This document shows positions 10,019-19,369 of a DNA stretch of 64,000 bases, piece after piece (position 1 is the stretch's first letter; every line of letters starts with the position of its first letter). The stretch spans positions 1-64,000 of the forward strand of contig JANXWE010000153.1 of NCBI GenBank assembly GCA_025351325.1, written 5' to 3'. Source of the DNA: Fimbriiglobus sp. (GTDB taxonomy: Bacteria > Planctomycetota > Planctomycetia > Gemmatales > Gemmataceae). The translations under genes were made by a program, and so were the position numbers. The notes below the pieces were generated by a model. It had not been told where the DNA came from, made no database searches, and saw only the letters and a program-made list of their open reading frames with translations.

Positions 10019-10939
10019 ATGCCACAATTGCGCTCCCCCTCGGACAACCTCCGGATGACCGGCCCGAGGGGCGCCTTCACCCTGATCGAATTGCTCGTCG
10101 TCATCGCCATCGTCGCCGTGCTGATCGGGCTGTTGCTGCCCGCCGTCCAGAAGGTCCGCGCCGCCGCCGCCAGATCCCAGTGCCAGAACAACCTTCGAAA
10201 TATCGGCTTGGCGTGCCACAATTACCAAGATTCGCGCGGGTCGTTCCCCCGCAGCACCACGCGGCCACGCGGCTCGACACCGATCGACGGCCAACCCGCC
10301 GGCAACCTCGCCCAGTGGAAAAGTGGCAGTTACGAATCGTGGATTCGCCAAGTCACCCCGTTCCTCGAACAGCCGAACGCCCGCGTCCAAGACGCCATCC
10401 GCATCATCGGTTGCCCTTCGGATCCGCGCGGCCAAGATTACCGGGTGCCGGCTTACGGGTTCACGTGGTACGTCGGCGTCTTTTCCAATCCCGACGGCGA
10501 AAATAATGGGATGATCGTGGACGACTCGAAACGGAAGTCCGCCTACCGGGTGACCCCCGGAATGGTGACCGATGGTTTGACCAACACCATCCTGTTGGCC
10601 GAGCGACCGCCGCCGGCCGACGGGGAGTGGGGCTGGTGGGACTCGGCCTGCTGCGACGTGGACACCATTTCTCAAATCCGGGGCGAACCGAAAATCTATC
10701 ATTCCGGATCGAACGGAGGTTGCCCCAAACCCGCGTCGTACCGACCGGGCGACGTGCGCGACAACTGCGCCTTCAACGCCGTCTGGGCGTTCCACACGTC
10801 CGGCGGCAACTTCTGCATGGGTGATGGCAGCGTCCGAACGATCACCTTCGCCGCCGCGAACCGGCCGGTGGCCGGCTCCAGTGTGTTGGAAGCGCTGGCG
10901 TCCCGCAACGGCGGCGAAATCGTGAGCGCGGATGACTGA
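10019..10939 (+). CDS. DUF1559 domain protein with prepilin-type N-terminus
   Basis: [53 protein letters not shown] prepilin cleavage/methylation motif, then a DUF1559-like body ending [13 protein letters not shown]. Called in the + ORF track as the C-terminal part of 7835..10939; real start ATG 10019. Confidence 0.9.
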   Translation: MPQLRSPSDNLRMTGPRGAFTLIELLVVIAIVAVLIGLLLPAVQKVRAAAARSQCQNNLRNIGLACHNYQDSRGSFPRSTTRPRGSTPIDGQPAGNLAQWKSGSYESWIRQVTPFLEQPNARVQDAIRIIGCPSDPRGQDYRVPAYGFTWYVGVFSNPDGENNGMIVDDSKRKSAYRVTPGMVTDGLTNTILLAERPPPADGEWGWWDSACCDVDTISQIRGEPKIYHSGSNGGCPKPASYRPGDVRDNCAFNAVWAFHTSGGNFCMGDGSVRTITFAAANRPVAGSSVLEALASRNGGEIVSADD

Positions 10940-10978
10940 TCTGTTTCTCGAACCGCGCCGAGGATCGCCCTGCCACCC

Positions 10979-13900
10979 TCAAGCGGGGTCGTCCGCGTCG
11001 AATAAACTCTCGCTGACCCGCAGCGATTTTCGCCATTCGGTCGGCACTTTCAGCGTATCCCCCTTCTCGAGATCCGCCGAGGCGATCTGCGGCCCGTCGC
11101 ACACGCGCTTCAGAAAGTCCGCTTGGGCCGCCTCGAGTGCCACCAGCCCGCCGAGCACGTTCAGGACGTTCAGCAGCTCCACCGTGTACTCGTTGAGCCA
11201 CCCCGGCGGTTGGATGTCGCCGAGCTTCGACGGCGGCCGGCGGTCGCCGATGATCGGCCGCTCGCGGTGCCGCTTCCGGTAGCTGAACCACTGCGTCAAC
11301 ACCCGCTTGCCCGACACGTCGTAGTTCCACACCGCCGGCGGCACGTGGTCGATGAACCCGGTGCCGACGGTCAACCGCAATTTGGTGGCGTCGTACTCGA
11401 TCTTGTCCGGCATCGCCTCCGCGTCGGACGGGATCGCCCCTTCTTTCGGGATGCGCGGGGCCTGCGCAAGTGGCAGCCGCGGTGCGCCCGCCGGGCGATC
11501 CGCTTTCGGGTCGGCGCCGCGCTCGCCGAAGGTTTGCAGCCAGATGACGCGGCGGCCGAGTTCCACCGCTTCGGCGAACAGTTTTCCATCGGCCGTCAGC
11601 GGGATCCGCAATCCCGGCTGCGCCAAGTCGGACTGGAACCGCGCCGTGTAGGCCGGGTTCGCCGCGACCGCCGCGAGGTAGGCCATCAGATCTTCGGCGC
11701 TCACCGCTCGCTTGTACTTCTTCCCCAAGTATTCGAGGAGCTTCGGCGGCAAGTTCGCTTCCGTCGCGGCCGGGTCACGCCAGAGCGGGAAGACGCGACC
11801 ACCGCGACCGTTGTAGTGGTCGAGATCGGGAATTGCGGCCGTGAAAGTGAACGCCGGCCCCGACGATGGCGACGTGCGGTTGAGCGCCGTCAAATAAATC
11901 TGCTTGTCGGAGTGGGCGGCCCAGAGTTCCGGATTGGGCCGATTGATGACGCGGTTGTCCGGGATGATCCACTGTCGATCAAAGGATCGGAAGCCATACG
12001 AGACCGGCTTCAAACACGGGCGTTTCTCGGCCGCGATGGTGACTCTCGTGCCCGGAATGACTCCCAAGCCTTTCTCCACGATGCGGTCCACATGGCGATC
12101 TCCCAACTTGCCTTTGTTCAGGTGCGGAACGAAGTAATTCTCCTTCTGTTCCGGCTTCGCCTGGATGAGCTTGTCCCAGCGCTGCACGAGCGAATCGGCA
12201 TCCGGGGCGATAATCCACGTTCGACCGGGCATGACGCCGGACCCGTTGTAGGCGAAGAGGTCATCGAGTGCGGGATAGTCGGCCCAAGCGCCGGTCGCGG
12301 CGGGCAGGAACGGATCGCGCCAGCCGTCCGGGCCATCGACCCAGCCGCCGCTGCCGAGGGAGAGATCGGCCAAGGCCTCGAACTTCAATTCGCGTTTCCC
12401 CGTCGGCAGGGCGATGTACTTCACCGGGGCCGGCACATCGGCGTTGGCCCCCGGAGATCGCGTCACGAGCACGATGCAGACCGGCTGCTGCACCCCTTGG
12501 AAGATGCGCGTCGGCACGTCCGGCTGGTGCCCCTCCGGGGAGCAGTCGATGACCCAGATGCCGTCGGCCGTGCGGCGCAGGTAGTCGCGCATCTTCAGGA
12601 AGCCGGGCCCGTTGAGGAACCCGGCCACGGTGATGAAGCAGACGATGCCGGCGTTGGTGTCGGCGGCGCCTTCGATCTTCTGGTCGAAGACCTTCCACGT
12701 CGCCCAGCGCCAGAAGTAGACGTACAGGTTGCGGAGGTGCTTCGCGTGGGCGCCGACGCCCCAATCTTTCGGGGGTTGCCAAGCGTGGAGGGGGGCCGGC
12801 ATCCCGCGCAGGGCATCGCCCGCTTCGATCCACCCGCCCCGGCCCATCGCCTTTTCCTTGTACGGCGGGTTGCCGATGACGACCGTGACGCTCTGCTCCC
12901 GCTTGACCTTGTTGGCGCTGCGCCGGGACGCGGCGATCGGTTCGAGCATCAGCGGCGCGTGTCCTTGCTCGATGAACGGGTTGGCCAAGGTGTCGGTCAC
13001 GAACATCTTCACGTCGGCTTTCGGAACCTTCCCGACGAGCTGCAGCAGTTCAGCATGGATGCGGAGTTGGGCCACGGCGAACGGCCCGAGCTGCATCTCG
13101 AAGGCGAAGAGCCGCGGGATGGCCGCTTCGATCGCGCCGGGGATCATTCCGGCGTTGCCGCCGGCCCCGACGGTCTCGGCGATTTTGCGCAGGATGCCGA
13201 GCGGGAACGTCCCGGTGCCGACGGCCGGGTCGGCGACCTTCACCGACGGTGCGGCGAATCCCTCCTTCAGTCCGAATCGCGTTCGCAGCGCATCATCGAC
13301 CAATCGCACCATCGCCGTGACGACCTGCGGCGGGGTGTAGTAGGAGCCGGTGAGTTTGCGGAGGTCGTTGTCGTAGACGGCCAGAAAGTCTTCGTAGAAG
13401 TAGAGCCAGGTGTCGCTCTCGCCCTTGCTGATCGTGTGCCAGTTCACCGAATCCAGAACGCGCGTGAGCGTGCCGAGCGACGTCCGGAGGCTCGTGTCGG
13501 CGTCGGCGTCGTCGGTGAGCAACCGGAGAGCGGCCCCGATGAGCGAGTTCGTCTGTCCGAGTTGCTTGGCGGCGCGGTCGAGGCCGTCGCTCAGGGTGAT
13601 GTCGCGGGCGCGGGCCATGAGCAGCCCGAAGGTCACGGCTTGGGCGTAGCCGTCGGCGAATTGCTTGTCGTTGGCTTCGGGGAAGAGCAGGGCGCGCCAA
13701 TCGGTGGCGAGCGCCGTGAGCGCTTGGCTCCCGAGCGCGAGTTGCTCGGTCACCTCCTCGCGGAGCAATTTGCAGAGCCGCGCCGACACGTTGGCCAGTT
13801 CTCGGGCGGTCTTCGGCGGGATCGGCTCCCAGCGGTAAAAGTTCTCGAAGATCGCGATCAGTTCGTCCGGCGCGGCCAGTGCCTTGCCGGATGTTTCCAC

Positions 13901-14323
13901 GTCCCCGCGCAGCGGCACGATCGGGGAGGCGAGTTCGCCGCTGCGCCACAGGCTGAAGGCGTTGCCGTCGCTGTAGAGCAGGTTCGGGAGCGATTGCAGT
14001 TTCTCCCACTGCTCTTTGTCGTGGCCCCGGTACTTGCGCGGGTCGGCCCCTTTGCCCGGCGCTTTGATCTCGACGAAGCCGACGAGGGCCCGCCGCACGG
14101 TGATGGCGTAGTCGGGCCGCGTCTTCAAACTCGCAATCGACGATTCGCCGACGGCGGCCAAGTCGTTCCGGCGGAGGCCGCACAGCTCCGCCATATCGGC
14201 GAAGAGCGTTTCCAGCGGGGCGCGGAGTTGGTCTTCCGGTTCACCGCTTGCGGACGGGTTCGACAGCTTCGCTTTGGCTTCGGCACCGAACCGGGACATC
14301 GCGGAGGCCAAATCGAGCTTCAT
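10979..14323 (-). CDS. single-chain restriction-modification enzyme (type ISP / type IIG-like) with N-terminal nuclease-like domain and N6-adenine methyltransferase
   Basis: N-terminal RPDYAITVRRALVGFVEIKAPGK resembles PD-(D/E)xK; methyltransferase motifs ADPAVGTGTFPLGILRKI and VVIGNPPYKEK (NPPY); type-ISP-like C-terminal region. No helicase motifs seen. Confidence 0.83.
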   Translation of the reverse strand: MKLDLASAMSRFGAEAKAKLSNPSASGEPEDQLRAPLETLFADMAELCGLRRNDLAAVGESSIASLKTRPDYAITVRRALVGFVEIKAPGKGADPRKYRGHDKEQWEKLQSLPNLLYSDGNAFSLWRSGELASPIVPLRGDVETSGKALAAPDELIAIFENFYRWEPIPPKTARELANVSARLCKLLREEVTEQLALGSQALTALATDWRALLFPEANDKQFADGYAQAVTFGLLMARARDITLSDGLDRAAKQLGQTNSLIGAALRLLTDDADADTSLRTSLGTLTRVLDSVNWHTISKGESDTWLYFYEDFLAVYDNDLRKLTGSYYTPPQVVTAMVRLVDDALRTRFGLKEGFAAPSVKVADPAVGTGTFPLGILRKIAETVGAGGNAGMIPGAIEAAIPRLFAFEMQLGPFAVAQLRIHAELLQLVGKVPKADVKMFVTDTLANPFIEQGHAPLMLEPIAASRRSANKVKREQSVTVVIGNPPYKEKAMGRGGWIEAGDALRGMPAPLHAWQPPKDWGVGAHAKHLRNLYVYFWRWATWKVFDQKIEGAADTNAGIVCFITVAGFLNGPGFLKMRDYLRRTADGIWVIDCSPEGHQPDVPTRIFQGVQQPVCIVLVTRSPGANADVPAPVKYIALPTGKRELKFEALADLSLGSGGWVDGPDGWRDPFLPAATGAWADYPALDDLFAYNGSGVMPGRTWIIAPDADSLVQRWDKLIQAKPEQKENYFVPHLNKGKLGDRHVDRIVEKGLGVIPGTRVTIAAEKRPCLKPVSYGFRSFDRQWIIPDNRVINRPNPELWAAHSDKQIYLTALNRTSPSSGPAFTFTAAIPDLDHYNGRGGRVFPLWRDPAATEANLPPKLLEYLGKKYKRAVSAEDLMAYLAAVAANPAYTARFQSDLAQPGLRIPLTADGKLFAEAVELGRRVIWLQTFGERGADPKADRPAGAPRLPLAQAPRIPKEGAIPSDAEAMPDKIEYDATKLRLTVGTGFIDHVPPAVWNYDVSGKRVLTQWFSYRKRHRERPIIGDRRPPSKLGDIQPPGWLNEYTVELLNVLNVLGGLVALEAAQADFLKRVCDGPQIASADLEKGDTLKVPTEWRKSLRVSESLFDADDPA

Positions 14324-14643
14324 GCGGTGTCGTCCAAATGCGGGGAAGATTCGAGACAGAATAGCCGACGGGAATGTGCAAAGGGTGAAAACCTTTGTGA
14401 GACACCCTTTTTCAAAGGAACCCTTTCCAGCGAGTCCGTTTGCTTCGGTGCGGTGATCGAAGCCGCGTGCTTCTTCCCGTAGAAGTCACGTTCGACGAGT
14501 GGGCCGATCAGCTTGGCGAACTCGGCGCACCTCCCGCAGGCGGTTGTCCGAGCCGTTCACACCCTTTGAACACGCCTTCGGCCAAATCGGGAAGATGTCG
14601 TCGTGCGGCACGTTCGGGATGGCGTTGACCCGTTCGTTCGAGG

Positions 14644-15777
14644 TTATTCCGTACCGACGACCACAACAGTTGCGATCGGTACCGCCATGACGATCCGATC
14701 CAACAGGGATAGGGAGAACCAGCGTCGATACCAAGAACGCTGGCTGCGTCCGACGACGATGTGCGTGATGCCGTACTCCCGGGCAAAACCGGCAATGGCC
14801 GCTGGCACACTGTGGCCTTTGAACTGCATGGGGATGCCATTGGCTTGGCGGGCTTGCGTCAAGGTGTCGGCGATCCGGCGCTGGGTCGCCGCATCGACGC
14901 GCTCGGTGCTTTCCCCAGGCGTTTGGACGTAAACGGCATACCAGGGGGCGCCGAGGCGATCGGCCAATCGCGCGCCGGCCCGCAACAGCTTGGAAGCCGA
15001 GGGACTCCTCGAGGAGATGCAGACCATGACCCGTTCCGAACCGCTCGGTTCGCCGCCCGATTTGCGATCTTGTCGGCGCCGGTCGAGCAGGTGGGCCAAA
15101 TGCTCCAACGAGATCTCGCGGAGTTGCTCCAAGTTTTCCGAGGTGAAAAAGTTTTCGAGCGCCCGAGCCGCACGGTCGGGCGGGTAGACTTTCCCGGCGC
15201 GCAAACGCTCCTGCAAGTCTTCGGCCGGCAGATCGACGTTCACAATCTGGTCGGCCTGCTGGAGGACGTAGTCCGGGATGCGTTCCTTCTGGCGGGCGCC
15301 GGTGAAGCGCTCCACCGTGTCGAACAGACTTTCCAAGTGCTGGACGTTGAGCGTGCTGAGGACGTTCACCCCCGCTCGGAGTAATTCTTCGACGTCTTCG
15401 TAGCGCTTCGCGTGCTTGCTTCCCGGGGCGTTCGTGTGGGCCAATTCGTCGACGAGGACGACCGTCGGGCGGCGAGTCAAAATGGCATCGACGTTCATCT
15501 CGTCGAGCACGATCCCGCGGTATTCGACCTTCCGCGCCTCCACCCGCTCCAACCCGTCCACCAGCGCCGCCGTCTCGGGTCGGCCGTGGGTTTCCACCAC
15601 ACCGATGACCACGTCAACACCTTGTTTCTTGAGCCGCTGGGCCTCTTGGAGCATTTCGTAGGTCTTGCCGACGCCGGGTGCAAAGCCCAGGTACACCTTC
15701 AGCCGGCCGCGCTGTTGTTGGCGGATCAGGGCGAGGAATTGTTCCGGGCTGGGCCGTTTGTCGTCCGTCGTGTTCAT
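14644..15777 (-). CDS. free-standing KdpD N-terminal domain protein (KdpD plus universal stress protein domain, no kinase)
   Basis: RGRLKVYLGFAPGVGKTYEMLQEAQRLKKQGVDVVIGVVETHGRPETAALVDGLE...RRPTVVLVDELAHTNAPGSKHAKRYEDVEELL, followed by USP-like VMVCISSRSPSASKLLRAGARLADRLGAPWYAVYV. ATG 15777 overlaps the HK stop by 4 bp. Confidence 0.9.
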   Translation of the reverse strand: MNTTDDKRPSPEQFLALIRQQQRGRLKVYLGFAPGVGKTYEMLQEAQRLKKQGVDVVIGVVETHGRPETAALVDGLERVEARKVEYRGIVLDEMNVDAILTRRPTVVLVDELAHTNAPGSKHAKRYEDVEELLRAGVNVLSTLNVQHLESLFDTVERFTGARQKERIPDYVLQQADQIVNVDLPAEDLQERLRAGKVYPPDRAARALENFFTSENLEQLREISLEHLAHLLDRRRQDRKSGGEPSGSERVMVCISSRSPSASKLLRAGARLADRLGAPWYAVYVQTPGESTERVDAATQRRIADTLTQARQANGIPMQFKGHSVPAAIAGFAREYGITHIVVGRSQRSWYRRWFSLSLLDRIVMAVPIATVVVVGTE

Positions 15778-17612
15778 CCTTTCCCCCAAGCCGGCAAGAC
15801 GATCCGGAATGTCGTGCCCTGACCGGCCACGCTTTCGCAAGCGATCTCACCGCCGTGCGCGACCACGACTTCCTTGACGATGGCCAAACCCAAGCCGGTT
15901 CCTTGCCCGCGAGTTTGACCGGGGATGCGGAAAAACTTGTCGAACAGATGGGGCAGATGTTCTGAGGCGATCCCGATCCCCGTGTCGCGGATCGACAGCT
16001 CGACCCGGTCACCTAGGACGGATCGAACCGAGAGGGTCACCTGGCCGCCCGGTTCGGTGTAGGTCGCTACGTTGACCAAGAGATTGTCCAAGGCGTGCCC
16101 GAGTCGTTCGGCATCAACCGCCACTGGGGGAAAGACCACGGTGGGATCGACGTCAACCAATACAGTTTGACCGGTCATCATCGGCGCTATCCGTTCGACC
16201 GAGGCACGGAGCAGAGCCACGGGATCTTCGGGTCGCAGGGTGATCGGCTCCCGCCCCTCTTCGAGCCGGGCCAACGACAGCAGGTGATCGACGATCTTCA
16301 CGAGGCGCTCGGTGTTGTCGCGCGCGTCGACGAGCAGTTCGGTCTGCTTCTCGGTGAGGGGGCCGACCACCTCTTCCAACAGCAGGTGGACGCCGAGGCG
16401 AAGCCCGGTCAGTGGCGTCTTCAGTTCGTGGCTGGCCGTGGCCACCAAGTCGCCTTTGAATTCGTCGAGCAAGCGAAACCGGGTGACATCGTTGAGCACG
16501 ACGGCGGCCCCGAGAGTGTTGCCATAGGGGTCGCGCACGGGCAACACTTGGGGGACGTAGATGCGATCTTCGTTGCCGATCCGGTACGTCACCGCTTCGT
16601 CGAATGACTGCGTGAGATACGGTTGCTGGTGGTGCAATGCGGCAATCAACGGCTCGCGCAGCCGCTCGGGCGCCGCCCACGGCGGGGCGGCCGGGTCGTC
16701 GCTGGGGATGACTCCGAGAATCCGTCGGGCCGCCGGGTTGGCCATAGTCACTCGACCATCGGGGTCGACCACCAGTACCGGGTCGGGGAACGAATCGATG
16801 GCCGCTTGGCTGGCTTGCTGCGCCCGCACCAACCGGGCCGATTGCGACTGCCTCAGATCTTTCAGTTGCACGGTCATGCGGTTGAAGGCGGCCACGAGTT
16901 CGCCGATTTCGTCGGACGTGTCCGCCACCACGTGTTGGTCGAAGTGGCCGTCGCCGACGGCTTTGGCCGACCGGGTCAGATCCTCGATCGGGTCGAGCAC
17001 CGTGCGGGTGGTTCGCCACGCGAGCCAGCCGGTGGCGACCAGGGATGCGACGAGGGCGAGGGCCGCCCACCACCGGGCGGACGTGGCCGTGCGCCGCGCG
17101 TCGGCGCTGGCACCTTCCATACTATCTTGATTCAGCCGGCGAATTTCGCGGCTGGTCGTTTTGATCTCGGTGAACGTGGTCTGGAGTGGACTCTTCGGCC
17201 CGTAATAAGCTTCGCCCCGCTGCACCGCCATACGTGCTGGGTCGAAGAACTGGTCGCCTTGCACTCGGAAGCGGTCGGTCAGCTCGATCAAGCGGGCCAC
17301 CAGCTCGGCTTCGCCCGGTTCGGTGATGTTAGTGCGCTCAATTTCGAGATTCTGGCGGTACGCGAGCCACCCCGTGTCGTACTGGACCTTCGCTCCCGGT
17401 TGCCCGGCGGCAGCGAATTGGAACGACGAATCGATCCGTTCGATTGCTTCGTCCAACCCAGCCATGGCATCGACGCTCCGGTAGTTCTCCCGCAAGATGC
17501 CGTCGATGCGGTCACCGACGAGGTCGAAGGCGTAGACAGCCCCGATCCCGAATGCGGCTAACAGCAGCAAGAGTGGCGTGAAGGAGAGCCAGAGGCGGTA
17601 ACGCAAGCTCAT
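15774..17612 (-). CDS. membrane sensor histidine kinase (4HB-like sensor, HAMP, PAS, HisKA, HATPase_c)
   Basis: TM segments; PIEDLTRSAKAVGDGHFDQHV (HAMP); AIDSFPDPVLVVDPDGRVTMANPAARRILG (PAS); ATASHELKTPLTGLRLGVHLLLE (H box); IRDTGIGIASEHLPHLFDKFFR and GTGLGLAIVKEVVVAHGG (N/G boxes). Confidence 0.93.
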   Translation of the reverse strand: MSLRYRLWLSFTPLLLLLAAFGIGAVYAFDLVGDRIDGILRENYRSVDAMAGLDEAIERIDSSFQFAAAGQPGAKVQYDTGWLAYRQNLEIERTNITEPGEAELVARLIELTDRFRVQGDQFFDPARMAVQRGEAYYGPKSPLQTTFTEIKTTSREIRRLNQDSMEGASADARRTATSARWWAALALVASLVATGWLAWRTTRTVLDPIEDLTRSAKAVGDGHFDQHVVADTSDEIGELVAAFNRMTVQLKDLRQSQSARLVRAQQASQAAIDSFPDPVLVVDPDGRVTMANPAARRILGVIPSDDPAAPPWAAPERLREPLIAALHHQQPYLTQSFDEAVTYRIGNEDRIYVPQVLPVRDPYGNTLGAAVVLNDVTRFRLLDEFKGDLVATASHELKTPLTGLRLGVHLLLEEVVGPLTEKQTELLVDARDNTERLVKIVDHLLSLARLEEGREPITLRPEDPVALLRASVERIAPMMTGQTVLVDVDPTVVFPPVAVDAERLGHALDNLLVNVATYTEPGGQVTLSVRSVLGDRVELSIRDTGIGIASEHLPHLFDKFFRIPGQTRGQGTGLGLAIVKEVVVAHGGEIACESVAGQGTTFRIVLPAWGKG

Positions 17613-17684
17613 GGGAATCCAGATGGGACAGTCAGACGGAATCGTTCGATGTGCGAATCTTGTGCCGCTCGACGGGTTTCCGCG

Positions 17685-19004
17685 TCAGAGGTTGTACTTC
17701 TTCCGTTTTCGGTACAGTGTGCTGGTATCCATTCCCAGTGTCCGCGCCGCGTCTTCGAGCTTCGGATTCGAAGCCAGCACCCGGCGGATATGCTCCATTT
17801 CCAAGGCATCGACCGACACCGGTTCGCCGACCGCCAATTTGTTGGCGTGCGGAAGTGTTGTCGTCAACGATGGCGGCAGATCGGTCACGTCGATCTCGGT
17901 GTCTCCGCAGAGGAGCACGCCGCGTTCGATGACATTGCGGAGCTCACGGACGTTCCCCGGCCAGCGGTGCCGTAGCAGGATCTCACGGGCCGCCGGGGTG
18001 AACCCACTGACGGGCTTATGCGAACGGCTGACGAAGTGGTGTAAAAGATGGTCGATCAACTGCGGCAGATCGCCGCGCCGATCTCGCAGCGGAGGCACCG
18101 TGACTTCGATGACGTTCAATCGGTAGAGCAGATCCTCGCGGAATTTGCCCGCCGCAACGTCCGCTTCCAAATCGCGGTTGGTCGCCGCAATGATCCGCAC
18201 ATTCGCCGTGTATTCCTTCGCCTCGCCGACTCGCTCGTAGGTACGATCTTGCACGAGCCGTAGAAGTTTTGGCTGAAGCGGCAGGGGCAAATCGCCGACT
18301 TCGTCCAAGAACAGTGTGCCTCCATCGGCCAAGGCGACACGGCCTTCCGTCGTGCGGACGGCCCCGGTGAACGCCCCTTTGAGGTGGCCGAACAGCTCAC
18401 TTTCCAAGAGTTCGGCGGACAAACTCGGGCAGTGGATGGTGACGAACGGCCCGACGGCGCGGCGGCTCCGCGCGTGGATGGCCCGCGCCACCATCCCTTT
18501 CCCGGTCCCGCTTTCACCGCGCAACAGCACCGTGGCCTCGGTGGCGGCGACCGTGAACACCGTTTGCAGGATCCGCTGCATGGCCGGCTCGACGCTTTCC
18601 AGCACCGCTGCATCGGCATCGCCATCGTGGGCCCGGCCGCACCAGCGGTCGATCAATTCGGCGAGTTGCTTCGGGGTGAACGGTTTGGGCAGGTAGTCGA
18701 GCGCCCCGCGCCGCATCGCTTCGACGGCCGTGTCGACGCTGGCGTAGGCCGTGATGATGACCACTCCGAGGCCGGGCGACGCTTTGAGCAGGGCGGCCAG
18801 TACCTCCAACCCCGATTCGCGGCCGAGGCGCAAGTCGAGCAGCACGAGATCGGGTTTCTCCGCGCCCGACTTCTGGAGTGCCTCCGCCAACGAGCCGGCT
18901 TCCACCACCCGGTGGCCCATGCTTTCCAGCGCCGTTCGAATGGTGCGCCGCAGGGAGACTTCGTCGTCGATCACCAGGATGTACACGTGGCCTCCACCGT
19001 GCAT
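17685..19004 (-). CDS. sigma54-dependent response regulator (NtrC family: REC, AAA+, Fis-type HTH)
   Basis: YILVIDDEVSLRRTIRTALES; RGESGTGKGMVARAIH; SELFGHLKGAFTGAV (GAFTGA loop); C-terminal EMEHIRRVLASNPKLEDAARTLGMDTSTLYRKRKKYNL. Confidence 0.95.
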   Translation of the reverse strand: MHGGGHVYILVIDDEVSLRRTIRTALESMGHRVVEAGSLAEALQKSGAEKPDLVLLDLRLGRESGLEVLAALLKASPGLGVVIITAYASVDTAVEAMRRGALDYLPKPFTPKQLAELIDRWCGRAHDGDADAAVLESVEPAMQRILQTVFTVAATEATVLLRGESGTGKGMVARAIHARSRRAVGPFVTIHCPSLSAELLESELFGHLKGAFTGAVRTTEGRVALADGGTLFLDEVGDLPLPLQPKLLRLVQDRTYERVGEAKEYTANVRIIAATNRDLEADVAAGKFREDLLYRLNVIEVTVPPLRDRRGDLPQLIDHLLHHFVSRSHKPVSGFTPAAREILLRHRWPGNVRELRNVIERGVLLCGDTEIDVTDLPPSLTTTLPHANKLAVGEPVSVDALEMEHIRRVLASNPKLEDAARTLGMDTSTLYRKRKKYNL

Positions 19005-19035
19005 TTTGCACGATCTTCAAGGCGGATTGCAATGG

Positions 19036-19069
19036 TCGGCGAGTCCTCGGGAACCGAGCACCTCGCCGA
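19036..19069. promoter_or_regulatory. nested inverted repeat, candidate upstream activating sequence for the NtrC-type regulator
   Basis: TCGGCGAG-tc-CTCGG-gaa-CCGAG-cac-CTCGCCGA: outer 8-bp and inner 5-bp perfect arms, about 60 bp upstream of the -24 element. Confidence 0.5.
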
Positions 19070-19110
19070 GTTTCCCGTGCATTGTAGGCGTTTCCAATCC
19101 TTTCAGCATT

Positions 19111-19127
19111 CGGCACTGCAGTTGCAT
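19111..19127 (+). promoter_or_regulatory. sigma54 (-24/-12) promoter of the kdp operon
   Basis: cGGCAC-TGCAG-TTGCAt: GG and GC separated by exactly 10 bp; start codon at 19169 with SD-like CGGAGG at 19155-19160. Confidence 0.7.
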
Positions 19128-19168
19128 TGCTACCCTTTGCAAACCAACACGATTCGGAGGTCGCGGCC

Positions 19169-19264
19169 GTGGAACTGACACTGTGGATCCCGCTGACGGT
19201 GGCACTCGGCCTCGCAACCCTATTTTTGTTGATGGCATTCATCGAAGCCTGCGACCGCGTTTGA
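19169..19264 (+). CDS. 31-aa single-TM micro-protein at the head of the kdp operon
   Basis: GTG start after CGGAGG: VELTLWIPLTVALGLATLFLLMAFIEACDRV*; hydrophobic helix; stop 11 nt before the kdpF start. Confidence 0.6.
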   Translation: MELTLWIPLTVALGLATLFLLMAFIEACDRV

Positions 19265-19275
19265 GGAGAACCGCC

Positions 19276-19356
19276 GTGATCTGGCTCACCGTACTCGTGA
19301 CTCTGTTCTTGTTCATCTACCTGCTCGTGGCCCTGCTACGACCGGAACGCTTTTAA
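19276..19356 (+). CDS. kdpF: potassium-transporting ATPase subunit KdpF
   Basis: 26 aa VIWLTVLVTLFLFIYLLVALLRPERF*, typical KdpF size and YLxxALLRPErF ending, immediately upstream of kdpA. Confidence 0.88.
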   Translation: MIWLTVLVTLFLFIYLLVALLRPERF

Positions 19357-19369
19357 GAACTGGTGCTTC

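Noticed and set aside
11123-14482. 1119-codon + strand ORF
   Set aside because: Antisense shadow of the restriction-modification gene, which carries clear methyltransferase motifs on the minus strand.
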